A stretch of 39,171 nucleotides of DNA from an uncultured Litoreibacter sp. (GTDB taxonomy: Bacteria; Pseudomonadota; Alphaproteobacteria; Rhodobacterales; Rhodobacteraceae), in assembly GCA_938030665.1 (NCBI GenBank), contig CALHHY010000078.1:1-39171 (forward strand), read 5' to 3'. How positions within the stretch are numbered: the stretch's first letter is position 1; every line of letters starts with the position of its first letter. Of the stretch, positions 1 to 11,945 are shown piece after piece. The notes under the pieces are model-generated. The model ran no database searches. It was not told where the DNA came from and worked only from the letters and a program-made list of their open reading frames with translations. The translations under genes were made by a program, and so were the position numbers.

Positions 1-1
1 C

Positions 2-4194
<4,193 letters not shown>

Positions 4195-4233
4195 CGGATT
4201 GCGTCCCTACGTCAACACAAAATGTTCACGAAT

Positions 4234-4248
4234 GTTCTCAAAAAGTTC
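4234..4248 (+). promoter_or_regulatory. Candidate LexA (SOS) box, GTTC-N7-GTTC
   Basis: GTTC at 4234-4237 and GTTC at 4245-4248 are separated by exactly seven bases. This is the direct-repeat operator form established for LexA of Rhodobacter and other alphaproteobacteria. A third GTTC sits at 4224-4227 with six-base spacing. The site is 31-46 bases before the likely start codons of the small gene downstream, a sensible place for a repressor site. The match to consensus is exact, but eight fixed bases can occur by chance. Confidence 0.5.
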
Positions 4249-4293
4249 TTTACTTGGGTTAATGTATATGAGAACAAAGTGGCAACAAAAAGA

Positions 4294-4440
4294 ATGGAAG
4301 ATGAGGAGATCGCCGCGATGATCGCAGATGTGAAAAAGATACTCACCCAGTCCCCCAAGACTGTCCTGCAGGATGCAGCCGGGATCGCCGCCATTGGCGT
4401 GATGATGTGCGTCACCCTCTATCTGCCACAGGTCTTCTAG
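4294..4440 (+). CDS. Small putative SOS-controlled single-pass membrane protein
   Basis: An unrecognised 48-residue protein: an acidic and basic amphipathic N-terminus (MEDEEIAAMIADVKKIL) followed by one hydrophobic stretch, AAGIAAIGVMMCVTLYL, at about residues 28-44, long enough for one membrane pass. In-frame alternatives are GTG 4279 (preceded by GAGA at a good distance) and ATG 4222; the latter would place the LexA-type box inside the coding sequence, so I favour 4279 or 4294. Caulobacter is known to make tiny SOS-induced membrane division inhibitors such as SidA. Similarity here is only in size, topology and the LexA box, so that role is a guess. Alternatively it may be a chance ORF. Confidence 0.5.
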   Translation: MEDEEIAAMIADVKKILTQSPKTVLQDAAGIAAIGVMMCVTLYLPQVF

Positions 4441-4600
4441 CGTTTTTTACCGAGTACTGCCTGCTGTCTGTTGCCCTCAAGGGTCGCGCTTTTTCTGTCC
4501 CATTGCGCTGCCCTGTCGATCTTGCCTTGTCCCCAACTTGCCCGCCGGACAGCCTCTTTCCCCGGTGGATGCGGATCGACATGCCCAGACGAGCTGACTG
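4441..4600 (+). ncRNA. Possible structured small RNA or structured 3' UTR
   Basis: No convincing reading frame lies between the small gene and the terminator. The segment can fold: TGTCGATC (4514-4521) is perfectly complementary to GATCGACA (4574-4581), and TGTCC (4529-4533) pairs inside it with GGACA (4547-4551). A strong intrinsic terminator follows immediately. This could be the 3' UTR of the upstream small gene or a separate sRNA. I do not recognise a known RNA family; the SRP RNA and tmRNA signatures are absent. Confidence 0.25.
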
Positions 4601-4635
4601 CCGCCGCACCCTTTTCGGGTTGCGGCGGTTTTTTT
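4601..4635 (+). terminator. Rho-independent terminator
   Basis: CCGCCGCACCC (4601-4611) pairs with GGGTTGCGGCGG (4617-4628), with one bulged base and a TTTTC loop, followed by seven T (4629-4635). It ends transcription coming from recG and the small gene, and separates them from the minus-strand scaffold gene whose stop lies at 4634. Confidence 0.85.
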
Positions 4636-5065
4636 ATGCGGTGCTGGCCTCGACCAGCGCGTCAAGCGTCAGCATGATGGAAGCATGGCGGTTCTTGTAA
4701 TCGCGCGCGGGCAGCAGCACCTGCAACCCGTCAAATGGGGCATCCGGGGCGGGGCCGTCCTGTTTTAACATGGCTTTCAGCTGGTCGCGCGCGGTCTCGA
4801 TCTCGGACTTGCTGCGCCCGATCACATTTGCACCCACCACAGAGGCGGCCGCCTGCCCAAGCGCGCAGGCTTTCACATCCTGGCCGAAGGCTGTGACCCG
4901 GTCGCCCTCAAACGCCACGTCCACCGTCACGGTCGAGCCACAAAGGGGGGAGCGTTTCTTGACCGTCGCGTCAGGCGCGTCAAGCCGGTCCAGATGCGGG
5001 ATATCCGCGGCAAGGGCCAGAATCTGGCCGGAATACAGCTTGATCAGATCGCCATCCGTGCTCAT
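4634..5065 (-). CDS. Iron-sulfur cluster scaffold protein, IscU/NifU N-domain family
   Basis: A 143-residue member of the NifU_N/IscU/SufU superfamily, whose members carry nascent Fe-S clusters in the cytosol. Supporting motifs are the N-terminal DLIKLYSGQILALA, SPLCGSTV with the first cysteine, and KACALGQAAASVV with the second. The usual third ligand (R-x-K-C-A... near the C-terminus) is absent: the equivalent stretch reads NRHASIMLTLDAL, so the protein has only two cysteines in total. Start chosen at ATG 5065, preceded by AAGGA; a longer frame to 5128 has no ribosome site and runs into the hisI promoter. It is divergent from hisI. It may be a variant scaffold or a cluster-trafficking paralogue. 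Confidence 0.88.
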   Translation of the reverse strand: MSTDGDLIKLYSGQILALAADIPHLDRLDAPDATVKKRSPLCGSTVTVDVAFEGDRVTAFGQDVKACALGQAAASVVGANVIGRSKSEIETARDQLKAMLKQDGPAPDAPFDGLQVLLPARDYKNRHASIMLTLDALVEASTA

Positions 5066-5076
5066 CTCGGCAGTCC

Positions 5077-5106
5077 TTGCGCATTGGTCCTTACGTCTCA
5101 TAGATA
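5077..5106 (+). promoter_or_regulatory. Candidate sigma-70 promoter for hisI
   Basis: TTGCGC (5077-5082), an 18-base spacer and TAGATA (5101-5106), placing a start about 28 bases before the hisI ATG. It lies in the 75-base gap between the divergent scaffold gene and hisI. The match is moderate and was judged by eye. Confidence 0.4.
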
Positions 5107-5140
5107 GGCGCGTGCAGCCCAGATGCAAAGGAAATGCGCC

Positions 5141-5500
5141 ATGAGTTTCGACCCTGCGACACTAAAGTATAACGAGGCCGGCCTGATCCCCTGCATCGCG
5201 CAACAGGAGGGCAGCGGCGAGGTGCTGATGATGGCCTGGATGAACGCAGACGCTGTGACGAAGACGCTTGCAACGGGCCGGGTGACCTATTGGTCCCGGT
5301 CCAGACAGGCCTTCTGGGTAAAGGGCGAAAGCTCGGGCCATGTGCAGGAATTGGTTGATTTGCGTGTGGATTGCGACCGGGACAGCCTGCTGGCCATCGT
5401 CCGCCAGACCGGGCCCGCCTGTCACACCAATCGCCAAGTGTGCTTTTACACCGCGATCCGGGACGGTGAAGAACTGGAGCTGATGGCACCCCTTGGCTGA
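5141..5500 (+). CDS. hisI: Phosphoribosyl-AMP cyclohydrolase HisI
   Basis: Third step of histidine biosynthesis: opens the purine ring of phosphoribosyl-AMP in the cytosol. It is 119 residues, the monofunctional size with no HisE fusion. Seen: LMMAWMNADA, the signature WSRSRQAFWVKGESSGH at 51-67, the Mg site D77-x-D79-x-D81 and the zinc cysteines C78, C94 and C101 (GPACHTNRQVCF). ATG 5141 is preferred over ATG 5123 because GGAAA lies just upstream and family members begin close to this point. The gene is alone rather than in a his operon, which is common in this family. Confidence 0.97.
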   Translation: MSFDPATLKYNEAGLIPCIAQQEGSGEVLMMAWMNADAVTKTLATGRVTYWSRSRQAFWVKGESSGHVQELVDLRVDCDRDSLLAIVRQTGPACHTNRQVCFYTAIRDGEELELMAPLG

Positions 5501-5549
5501 GCGCGGGAGCCTCCGGGGGGTATATTTTCAATGCAATGAAGAGGCGACG

Positions 5550-6419
5550 TCAGAGCCCGACCATCTGCCTGATATCGGCGGGGGTGTATCCGTCTTCGCG
5601 GAATTTCGCGATGGCGCGGGCGTCGTCACGTTTGGCGAGCCGCTTGCCCGCGTCGTCTCGGATCAGCCGGTGGTGGTGGTAGACAGGCACGGGCAGGTTC
5701 AGCAGCTGTTGCAGCAGCACGTGGATCTTCGTGGCCTCAAACAGATCAGCGCCGCGCACAACATGGGTGATCCCTTGCGCCGCATCATCAAGCACCACGG
5801 AAAGGTGGTAAGAGGTGCCCATATCGCGCCGGGACAGGACGATATCTCCAACCTCGCGGATTAAATCTGCGCGGGTGAAGGTGACCTCGTCTGTATCTAT
5901 GCCGGTCTCTTTGAAACTGAGAACGCCCCCCTCAGTGAGGTCATGCGGCACGCTGGCGATGTCGAGCCTGAGCGCCGCGTCAGGGGGCGGGGGCTCGGGG
6001 TAGTGGTCGCGCTCCGCATTCGCATTGCGGCAGGTGCCGGGGTATATGACCCCGTCCGGCCCCAGCAGCGGCGCGCCTTCCTGTGGGGCGGCGGCGGCGG
6101 CGGCGATGTCGCGACGGTTGCAGTGACAGGCATATAGGAACTTGTCCCACCACATCTGATCGATCGTATCGCGGTAGGTCTGCAGCCGGTCTGATTGGCG
6201 CATGACTGGCTCCGCCCAATTGAGGCCCAGCCAGGCCAGATCATCGTAAATCTGCTGTTCCCATTCGGGCCGCGCGCGGCTTTGGTCGATATCTTCGATC
6301 CGAAGCAGAAACGCACCGCCTTTCGCCTGCGCCATATCATGGGCCAGCATCGCCGAAAAGGCGTGGCCCAGATGCAGCGGCCCTGTGGGGCTGGGGGCAA
6401 ACCGGGTGGTGAAGCTCAC
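5550..6419 (-). CDS. gluQ: Glutamyl-Q tRNA(Asp) synthetase GluQRS
   Basis: Attaches glutamate to the queuosine base at position 34 of tRNA-Asp; a paralogue of the GluRS catalytic core without an anticodon-binding domain. The 289 residues fit that truncated size. Seen: class I HIGH-type motif HLGH at 16-19 within FAPSPTGPLHLGH, a zinc site C98-x-C100 ... Y126-x3-C130, and a degenerate KMSKS region KRLAKRDD at about 259-266. The start is a GTG at 6419 overlapping the stop of the upstream methyltransferase gene by four bases (GTGA), so the two are translationally coupled. Transcribed as the last gene of the minus-strand set trmFO - methyltransferase - gluQ. Confidence 0.95.
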   Translation of the reverse strand: MSFTTRFAPSPTGPLHLGHAFSAMLAHDMAQAKGGAFLLRIEDIDQSRARPEWEQQIYDDLAWLGLNWAEPVMRQSDRLQTYRDTIDQMWWDKFLYACHCNRRDIAAAAAAPQEGAPLLGPDGVIYPGTCRNANAERDHYPEPPPPDAALRLDIASVPHDLTEGGVLSFKETGIDTDEVTFTRADLIREVGDIVLSRRDMGTSYHLSVVLDDAAQGITHVVRGADLFEATKIHVLLQQLLNLPVPVYHHHRLIRDDAGKRLAKRDDARAIAKFREDGYTPADIRQMVGL

Positions 6420-7027
6420 GCGCGCTCGAAGATGTAGACCATGGATTTTGCGCCGATCTTTTCGATATGGGTGCCGTATTCCTCCACTACCGGGCGGTGA
6501 CCTGCCTCTTTCAGCCGGGTAACGCCTGCGACATAGTCGGGGTCCTCCAGCGCGTGATGGTTCAGCGAGAAGGCGAAGTGGCCGCCGCGTGGCACCAGGG
6601 CGATGAGCGTGTCCATCAGGCTGGCGGGCCCCGCCCCGGTGGAGATGACGCCGACGGCCAAAATCACCCGGTACTGTCCGTCGCGGATCGGCAGCGGGGC
6701 GTCGAGGTCCAGCAGCAGCAGCGAACGGTAAAGCCCTTTCGCGCGCGACTGCGCCAGCATCCCCTCCGACGGGTCCATGCCGTCAATTGTGCGGAACCCT
6801 TCACCTGAAAGTGCCAACCCGGACATACCAGTGCCACAGCCATAGTCGAGAATGGGGGTGGATTTGTCGGCTACGACGCCACCAAGGGCGCGGGCGATGC
6901 GCGCCGGTGTGGCGTAGCCGTTTTCCGCAAGTTCCGCATCATAGCTTCCGGACCATTTATCATAAAGGTTCTGGATCGCCTCGCGGCCTTCGGCGTCATA
7001 GACTTTATCTAGGTATCTATCTGTCAT
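6416..7027 (-). CDS. Class I SAM-dependent methyltransferase (WBSCR27-like)
   Basis: A 203-residue Rossmann-fold methyltransferase. Motif I is ILDYGCGTG at about residues 59-67, followed by IDGMDPSEGML (acidic loop after strand 2) and LDLDAPLPIRDGQY. The N-terminal YDKWSGSYDAELAENGY resembles the WBSCR27/METTL27-type family. The substrate cannot be told from sequence. Its position between trmFO and gluQ, with a GTGA overlap to gluQ, suggests but does not prove a link to tRNA modification. The start ATG 7027 gives a normal family N-terminus. Confidence 0.9.
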   Translation of the reverse strand: MTDRYLDKVYDAEGREAIQNLYDKWSGSYDAELAENGYATPARIARALGGVVADKSTPILDYGCGTGMSGLALSGEGFRTIDGMDPSEGMLAQSRAKGLYRSLLLLDLDAPLPIRDGQYRVILAVGVISTGAGPASLMDTLIALVPRGGHFAFSLNHHALEDPDYVAGVTRLKEAGHRPVVEEYGTHIEKIGAKSMVYIFERA

Positions 7028-7048
7028 CAGACCAGTTTGACATGCGCG

Positions 7049-8401
7049 TCAGGCGGCGTCCAATCGCGCTGCATCAAGCCACTGTGTCCAGGCGGCTTTA
7101 GCACGGTCCGTATAGAGCTTGTAGCGCGTCTTGCGGTTGCGCCGCCCGCCCTTGGCGTCCACCGGAGGGAAGAGCCCGAAATTGACATTCATCGGCTGGA
7201 AGGTCTTGGCATCGGCCCCGCCGGTAATATGGGTGATCAGCGCGCCCATGGCGGTCTCAGGCGGGGGCGTGTCCATCGTTGTACCCATGATCTCGGCCGC
7301 GGCGAAACGGCCCGCCAGCAGCCCCATGGCCGCGCTTTCGACATAGCCCTCGACCCCGGTAATCTGGCCCGCAAACCTCAGGTGGGGTTTCGACTTCAGC
7401 CGCATCTGCGGGTCAAGCAGCGTGGGGGAGTTGACAAAGGTGTTGCGGTGAATGCCGCCAAGCCGGGCGAATTCCGCCTCCTCCAGCCCCGGGATCATGC
7501 GCAGCACCTGTTTCTGGGCGCCGTATTTCATCTTGGTCTGGAAACCCACGATGTTGAACAAGGTGCCAAGTGCGTTGTCGCGTCTGAGCTGCACGATGGC
7601 ATGGGCTTTCACATCCGGCTGGTGCGGGTTCGTCAGGCCGACGGGCTTCATCGGGCCGAAGCGCAGCGTTTCGCGCCCGCGCTCGGCCATCACCTCGATG
7701 GGAAGGCAGCCGTCAAAGTAACCGGCGGTTTCGCCCGGTTTGAACTCCGTCTTGTCGGCGGCCAGCAAGGCGTCGATGAAGGCCTCATAGGTGTCGCGGT
7801 CCATCGGGCAGTTGAGGTAGGCGGTGCGTTCTTCTTCCGTGTCGCCTTTGTCGTAGCGGGACTGGAACCAGGCTTTCTCCATATTGATCGTGTCGAAATA
7901 GAGGATCGGGGCGATGGCGTCAAAGAAGGCCAGCGCGTCCTGGCCGGTCTCTGACGCGATAGCCTCGGCCAGGGTGCCGGATGTCAGGGGACCCGTGGCG
8001 ATGATCCAATGGCCATCGTTGGGCAGGGCCGTGATCTCGTCATAACTGACGGTGATGTTGGGATGGGCCTTCAACCTTGCGGTCACGGTCTCGGCAAAAG
8101 GGTCACGGTCCACAGCCAGCGCGCCACCTGCAGGCAGGGCATGCGCGTCAGCGGCGGACATGATCAACCCGCCCGCCTGCCGCATTTCCCAGTGCAGCAG
8201 CCCGACCGCGTTCTGCTCATCATCATCAGATCGGAAGGAGTTGGAACACACCATCTCCCCCAGATTGCCGGTGCGATGCGCGAAGGTTTCGACCTTGGGC
8301 CGCATCTCGTGGATCGTGACTTTTACGCCCAGATTTGCCGCCTGCCAGGCCGCTTCCGATCCGGCCATGCCGCCGCCGATGATGTTGAGAACCTGTGTCA
8401 T
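7049..8401 (-). CDS. trmFO: Folate-dependent tRNA (uracil-54-C5)-methyltransferase TrmFO
   Basis: Flavoprotein that uses methylenetetrahydrofolate and a reduced flavin to make ribothymidine at position 54 of tRNAs. It has 450 residues, normal for the family. Seen: N-terminal FAD Rossmann motif [14 protein letters not shown] at 7-20, the signature [17 protein letters not shown] (a conserved family block with cysteine) and the C-terminal NVNFGLFPP box. It replaces the SAM-dependent TrmA of gammaproteobacteria. First gene of the minus-strand trio; 21 bases separate it from the methyltransferase gene. Confidence 0.97.
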   Translation of the reverse strand: MTQVLNIIGGGMAGSEAAWQAANLGVKVTIHEMRPKVETFAHRTGNLGEMVCSNSFRSDDDEQNAVGLLHWEMRQAGGLIMSAADAHALPAGGALAVDRDPFAETVTARLKAHPNITVSYDEITALPNDGHWIIATGPLTSGTLAEAIASETGQDALAFFDAIAPILYFDTINMEKAWFQSRYDKGDTEEERTAYLNCPMDRDTYEAFIDALLAADKTEFKPGETAGYFDGCLPIEVMAERGRETLRFGPMKPVGLTNPHQPDVKAHAIVQLRRDNALGTLFNIVGFQTKMKYGAQKQVLRMIPGLEEAEFARLGGIHRNTFVNSPTLLDPQMRLKSKPHLRFAGQITGVEGYVESAAMGLLAGRFAAAEIMGTTMDTPPPETAMGALITHITGGADAKTFQPMNVNFGLFPPVDAKGGRRNRKTRYKLYTDRAKAAWTQWLDAARLDAA

Positions 8402-8429
8402 TTGGCTGATCTATACCGTGTTCAAGAAA

Positions 8430-8462
8430 AGAAAAAGCCCCGCAGCACCATGCCGCAGGGCT
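8430..8462 (-). terminator. Rho-independent terminator of gyrA
   Basis: Read on the minus strand, AGCCCTGCGGC (8462-8452) pairs with GCTGCGGGGCT (8446-8436) over 11 positions, two of them G-U, with a five-base loop, followed by a T-rich run. It lies 31 bases after the gyrA stop and separates gyrA from trmFO. Confidence 0.85.
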
Positions 8463-8493
8463 TCGTTTTGGCAGAAATACTTAAATCCGGGGG

Positions 8494-11220
8494 CTATTCC
8501 TCGGCGCCGTCCTCACCCTCGTCCTCGCCCTGATCGGCGATCCGGGCGACGGAGCTGACGGTCTCCCCCTTGCCAGTGTCAAAGACTTTCACCCCGCCCG
8601 CTGAACGCGACCGGAAGGAGATGCCGTCAACCGGGCACCGGATCGACTGGCCCTTGGAGGTGGCAAGCATGATTTGATCGTCCATCTCGACCGGGAAGGA
8701 GGCCACGATATCGCCTGCCTTCATCGACATGGCCTGCACCCCCATGCCGCCGCGACCGCGCACGGGGTAATCGTGGCTGGAGCTGATCTTGCCCGCGCCT
8801 TGGGCTGTGATCGTCAGGATCAAGTCCTCGGCGGCTGACATCTCTGCATAGCGCTCGGTAGAGAAATTCGGATCTGCCGGGGCATCGTCATCGCCATCTT
8901 CATCGGTCAAACCGGCCATGGCGCGGCGCATTTTAAGGTAGGCGGTCCGCTCCTCAGGGGTCGCAACAAAATGCCGGATGACGGACATGGAGACGACCTG
9001 CTGCCCATCCTGCAACTTGATGCCGCGCACACCCGTTGAGGCGCGCGAGGAGAAGACGCGCACATCCGTCGTAGGGAAGCGGATCGCGCGGCCGGCATTG
9101 GACATCAGCATCACGTCGTCATTTTCGTCGCAGATGCGGGCATTTACCAGCTCAACCCCTTCGGGCAGCTTCATGGCGATCTTGCCGTTGCGCATCACGT
9201 TGGTGAAATCGCTCAGAGCGTTGCGCCGCACGTCGCCTGCGGTCGTGGCAAAGACGATTTGAAGATCACCCCAGTCTTTCTCCTCCCGGTCCACCGGCAT
9301 GATCGCAGCAATCGACACGCCTGCGGGGATCGGCAGGATGTTGACAATCGCCTTCCCCTTCGCGGTGCGGCCCCCTTGGGGCAGGCGCCAGGTCTTGAGC
9401 TTGTAGACCATGCCATCAGTCGTAAAGAACAGCAGCTGGGTGTGGGTGTTGGCCACAAACAGCGTGGTGACAACGTCATCTTCCTTGGTGGCCATGCCCG
9501 ACAGCCCCTTGCCGCCGCGCCGCTGCGCGCGGAATTCGGCCAAAGGCGTGCGTTTGATCCAGCCGGTCTGCGTCACGGTGACGACGACATCCTCCCGCTC
9601 GATCAGATCCTCGTCTTCCATGTCGCCGGACCAGTCGACAATCTCCGACCGGCGGGGGACGGCGAACTGTTCTTTCACCTCGCGCAGCTCGTTGGAGATG
9701 ATCTCCATGATCCGCTCGCGGGAGCGCAGGATGGCAAGGAATTCCTTGATTTTGGCGGCCAGTTCTTCCAGCTCGTCGGTGACCTCTTTCACCCCGATCT
9801 GGGTCAGACGTTGCAGCCGCAGATCCAGAATGGCGCGTGCCTGGGTTTCGGACAGATGATAGGTGCCGTCCTCGTTCACCGTATGGGTCGGGTCGTCGAT
9901 CAGCTTGATGTAATCGGCGATGTCATGGGCGGGCCAGGCACGGGTCATCAGGCGCGACCGCGCCTCTGCTGCATCGGCGGAACTGCGGATGGTCTGCACC
10001 ACCTCGTCAATATTGGTGACCGCCACGGCCAGACCGCACAGCACGTGGGAGCGTTCGCGTGCCTTGCGCAGCTCATAGGCGGTGCGGCGGGCGACGACCT
10101 CCTCCCGGAAGGCGATGAAATTCGTCAGGAAGGAGCGCAGCGTCAGCGTCTCGGGCTTGCCGCCATTCAGGGCCAGCATGTTGCAGGCAAAGGAGGTTTG
10201 CATCGGCGTGAAGCGGAACAGCTGGTTCAGCACCACCTCCGCCGTAGCATCGCGTTTCAGCTCGATCACGACGCGCACGCCGACGCGGTCGCTTTCGTCC
10301 TGCACATGGGCGATGCCTTCGATGCGCTTCTCGCGCGCAGCCTCGGCGATCTTTTCGATCATCGTGGCCTTGTTCACCTGATAGGGGATTTCGTTGATGA
10401 CAATGGCGTAGCGATCCTTGCGGATCTCCTCGACCTTGGTTTTCGACCGCACGATGACCGAGCCGCGGCTTTCCGTATAGGCCTTGCGCGCGCCGGATCG
10501 TCCCAGAATGATCCCGCCGGTCGGGAAGTCGGGGGCGGGGATGTAGTCCATCAGCTGGATGTCGTCGAGGTCAGGCGTTTCGATCAGCGCCAGCGTCGCG
10601 TCCACGACTTCGCCCAGATTATGCGGCGGGATATTGGTGGCCATGCCGACCGCAATGCCGCCGGCGCCATTGACCAGCATGTTGGGGAAGCGCGCGGGCA
10701 GGACTGTGGGCTCTTTCTGCTTGCCGTCGTAATTGTCCTGAAAATCGACTGTGTCCTTGTCGATATCGGCCAGAATGAAGCCCGCAGGCTTGTCCATCCG
10801 CACCTCGGTATAGCGCATGGCCGCCGGGTTATCCCCGTCCATCGAGCCGAAATTGCCCTGACCGTCCAACAGCGGCAACGACATGGAGAAATCCTGCGCC
10901 ATCCGCACCAGCGCATCATAGATGGCGCCATCCCCATGCGGGTGGTACTGCCCCATCACGTCACCCACGGGGCGCGCCGATTTGCGGTAGGATTTGTCAT
11001 GCGTGTTGCCGGTCTCGTGCATCGCATAGAGGATGCGCCGGTGGACCGGCTTCAACCCGTCGCGCAGATCCGGGATCGCGCGGGAGATGATCACCGACAT
11101 CGCATAGTCGATGAAGGAGGTTTTCATCTCATCCGTGATGGAGACCTGCGGGCCGTCATACGCCATCCGCACGGGCGTATTTTCGTCATCATTTTCAGGG
11201 GTGTCCGGCGTGTCGCTCAC
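8494..11220 (-). CDS. gyrA: DNA gyrase subunit A
   Basis: Breakage-reunion subunit of gyrase, which introduces negative supercoils with GyrB. It has 908 residues. Seen: [19 protein letters not shown] at about 45-63, the quinolone region [10 protein letters not shown] at 93-102, catalytic Tyr137 in AAMRYTE, and the GyrA box QRRGGKG at the start of the C-terminal beta-pinwheel; the protein ends in a short acidic tail. The position equivalent to E. coli Ser83 is Gly98, while the Asp87 equivalent (Asp102) is kept. The start is a GTG at 11220; family members begin shortly before the SITDEMK box. Flanked by its own promoter and terminator. Confidence 0.99.
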   Translation of the reverse strand: MSDTPDTPENDDENTPVRMAYDGPQVSITDEMKTSFIDYAMSVIISRAIPDLRDGLKPVHRRILYAMHETGNTHDKSYRKSARPVGDVMGQYHPHGDGAIYDALVRMAQDFSMSLPLLDGQGNFGSMDGDNPAAMRYTEVRMDKPAGFILADIDKDTVDFQDNYDGKQKEPTVLPARFPNMLVNGAGGIAVGMATNIPPHNLGEVVDATLALIETPDLDDIQLMDYIPAPDFPTGGIILGRSGARKAYTESRGSVIVRSKTKVEEIRKDRYAIVINEIPYQVNKATMIEKIAEAAREKRIEGIAHVQDESDRVGVRVVIELKRDATAEVVLNQLFRFTPMQTSFACNMLALNGGKPETLTLRSFLTNFIAFREEVVARRTAYELRKARERSHVLCGLAVAVTNIDEVVQTIRSSADAAEARSRLMTRAWPAHDIADYIKLIDDPTHTVNEDGTYHLSETQARAILDLRLQRLTQIGVKEVTDELEELAAKIKEFLAILRSRERIMEIISNELREVKEQFAVPRRSEIVDWSGDMEDEDLIEREDVVVTVTQTGWIKRTPLAEFRAQRRGGKGLSGMATKEDDVVTTLFVANTHTQLLFFTTDGMVYKLKTWRLPQGGRTAKGKAIVNILPIPAGVSIAAIMPVDREEKDWGDLQIVFATTAGDVRRNALSDFTNVMRNGKIAMKLPEGVELVNARICDENDDVMLMSNAGRAIRFPTTDVRVFSSRASTGVRGIKLQDGQQVVSMSVIRHFVATPEERTAYLKMRRAMAGLTDEDGDDDAPADPNFSTERYAEMSAAEDLILTITAQGAGKISSSHDYPVRGRGGMGVQAMSMKAGDIVASFPVEMDDQIMLATSKGQSIRCPVDGISFRSRSAGGVKVFDTGKGETVSSVARIADQGEDEGEDGAEE

Positions 11221-11224
11221 GTTT

Positions 11225-11239
11225 GTTCCGTTCTTGTTC
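11225..11239 (+). promoter_or_regulatory. LexA-type direct repeat next to the gyrA start
   Basis: GTTC (11225-11228) - seven bases - GTTC (11236-11239), an exact match to the alphaproteobacterial LexA form. It lies 5-19 bases before the gyrA GTG, inside the 5' leader and overlapping where the ribosome must bind. Whether LexA binds is unknown; the low-complexity GTTC/TTCTT context makes a chance match plausible. Confidence 0.35.
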
Positions 11240-11249
11240 TTTGGCCGAC

Positions 11250-11296
11250 TATATATTGTTGGTCAGAGTATAGACCAACCCAGGTTTGGGGTGCAA
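11250..11296 (-). promoter_or_regulatory. gyrA promoter region with overlapping palindrome
   Basis: On the minus strand TTGCAC (11296-11291), an 18-base spacer and TATACT (11272-11267) form a good sigma-70 promoter. A second overlapping pair is TTGGTC (11278-11273), a 17-base spacer and TATATA (11255-11250). A perfect inverted repeat GTTGGTC-N8-GACCAAC (11258-11264 and 11273-11279) encloses the first -10 box and the second -35 box, so a protein bound there would affect both. The promoters precede gyrA by about 30-45 bases. Confidence 0.6.
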
Positions 11297-11346
11297 TGGC
11301 CGTGGGTCAGCTTTATCAGCCGCGGGTGTTGGGTGATAACATCATG

Positions 11347-11375
11347 TTATTGTTGATTTTTAAGTCGGGTATGAA
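11347..11375 (+). promoter_or_regulatory. Candidate promoter for usg
   Basis: TTATTG (11347-11352), a 17-base spacer and TATGAA (11370-11375) in an AT-rich stretch about 35 bases before the usg start. A moderate match found by eye. Confidence 0.35.
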
Positions 11376-11409
11376 ATCCTGTCGTCACAACACAGGAAAA
11401 GGGACGTTA

Positions 11410-11679
11410 ATGAGTAAAACTGAGACCGAGTTGATGCTGTCGGGATACGGGCTGACGACGGCGGAAATGTACTACCGAATGCCCGACTATACGAGCGTGC
11501 TGAACACCTTCATCTGGCAGGACTACGACCTCGCCCCGGACTACCCGAAGCTGTTCGATTTCATCGCCTTCTGGCAAGAAAAGATCGAAGGCCCCCTCCA
11601 CTCCGTGCGTTTTGCACACCGCAAACCGATCGCCCCGGGGGAGTGGCGCAATGTTGTGGGGGAGTTTCGGGTGAGTTGA
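11410..11679 (+). CDS. usg: Usg family protein
   Basis: An 89-residue member of the Usg family of small alphaproteobacterial proteins of unknown function. The family blocks are plain: GYGLTTAEMYYRMPDY, FIWQDYDLAPDYPKL and GPLHSVRFAHR. The start ATG 11410 follows a GGAAAAGGGA ribosome site. The name comes from a gene near the trp region in other species and does not reveal a role. It stands alone between gyrA (divergent) and the low-GC cassette, so the context gives no clue. Confidence 0.9.
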   Translation: MSKTETELMLSGYGLTTAEMYYRMPDYTSVLNTFIWQDYDLAPDYPKLFDFIAFWQEKIEGPLHSVRFAHRKPIAPGEWRNVVGEFRVS

Positions 11680-11945
11680 GGGGGAGGACCGATCTGCGGG
11701 ACAAAACCGTCATTCATTTTCTGGGCTTCGCTGACGCAGCATCTCCTCGCCGTTGCGGCACACTTATCGCTGCGTTGCGGCCAAAGTCGCCAGACCGGTC
11801 GTTGGCAGACGTCGATTTCTCCCGATCAGATACTGTGCTTTCGCTGCTGCTTAGTTCGACCACCCAGACGCGGACGAAGGAGAAATCCTATCAAGCGCCA
11901 CAAACGTCTGCTTACGCCCAGAATGGATGCGTTTTCATTGGTGCT
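11680..11945. other. Intergenic stretch with no supported gene
   Basis: A frame of 114 codons (11643-11987, plus) starts inside usg and matches nothing I recognise, so I do not call it. The octamer GTTGCGGC occurs twice about 20 bases apart near 11,755 and 11,775. No terminator is evident for usg or for the converging LysR gene. This marks the left border of the lower-GC cassette. Confidence 0.5.

Noticed and set aside
9259-11679. 806-codon open frame on the plus strand opposite gyrA and running into usg
   Set aside because: It is antisense to gyrA, with no recognisable domain; GC-rich genes commonly leave long antisense frames. Only its last 89 codons coincide with the real usg gene.
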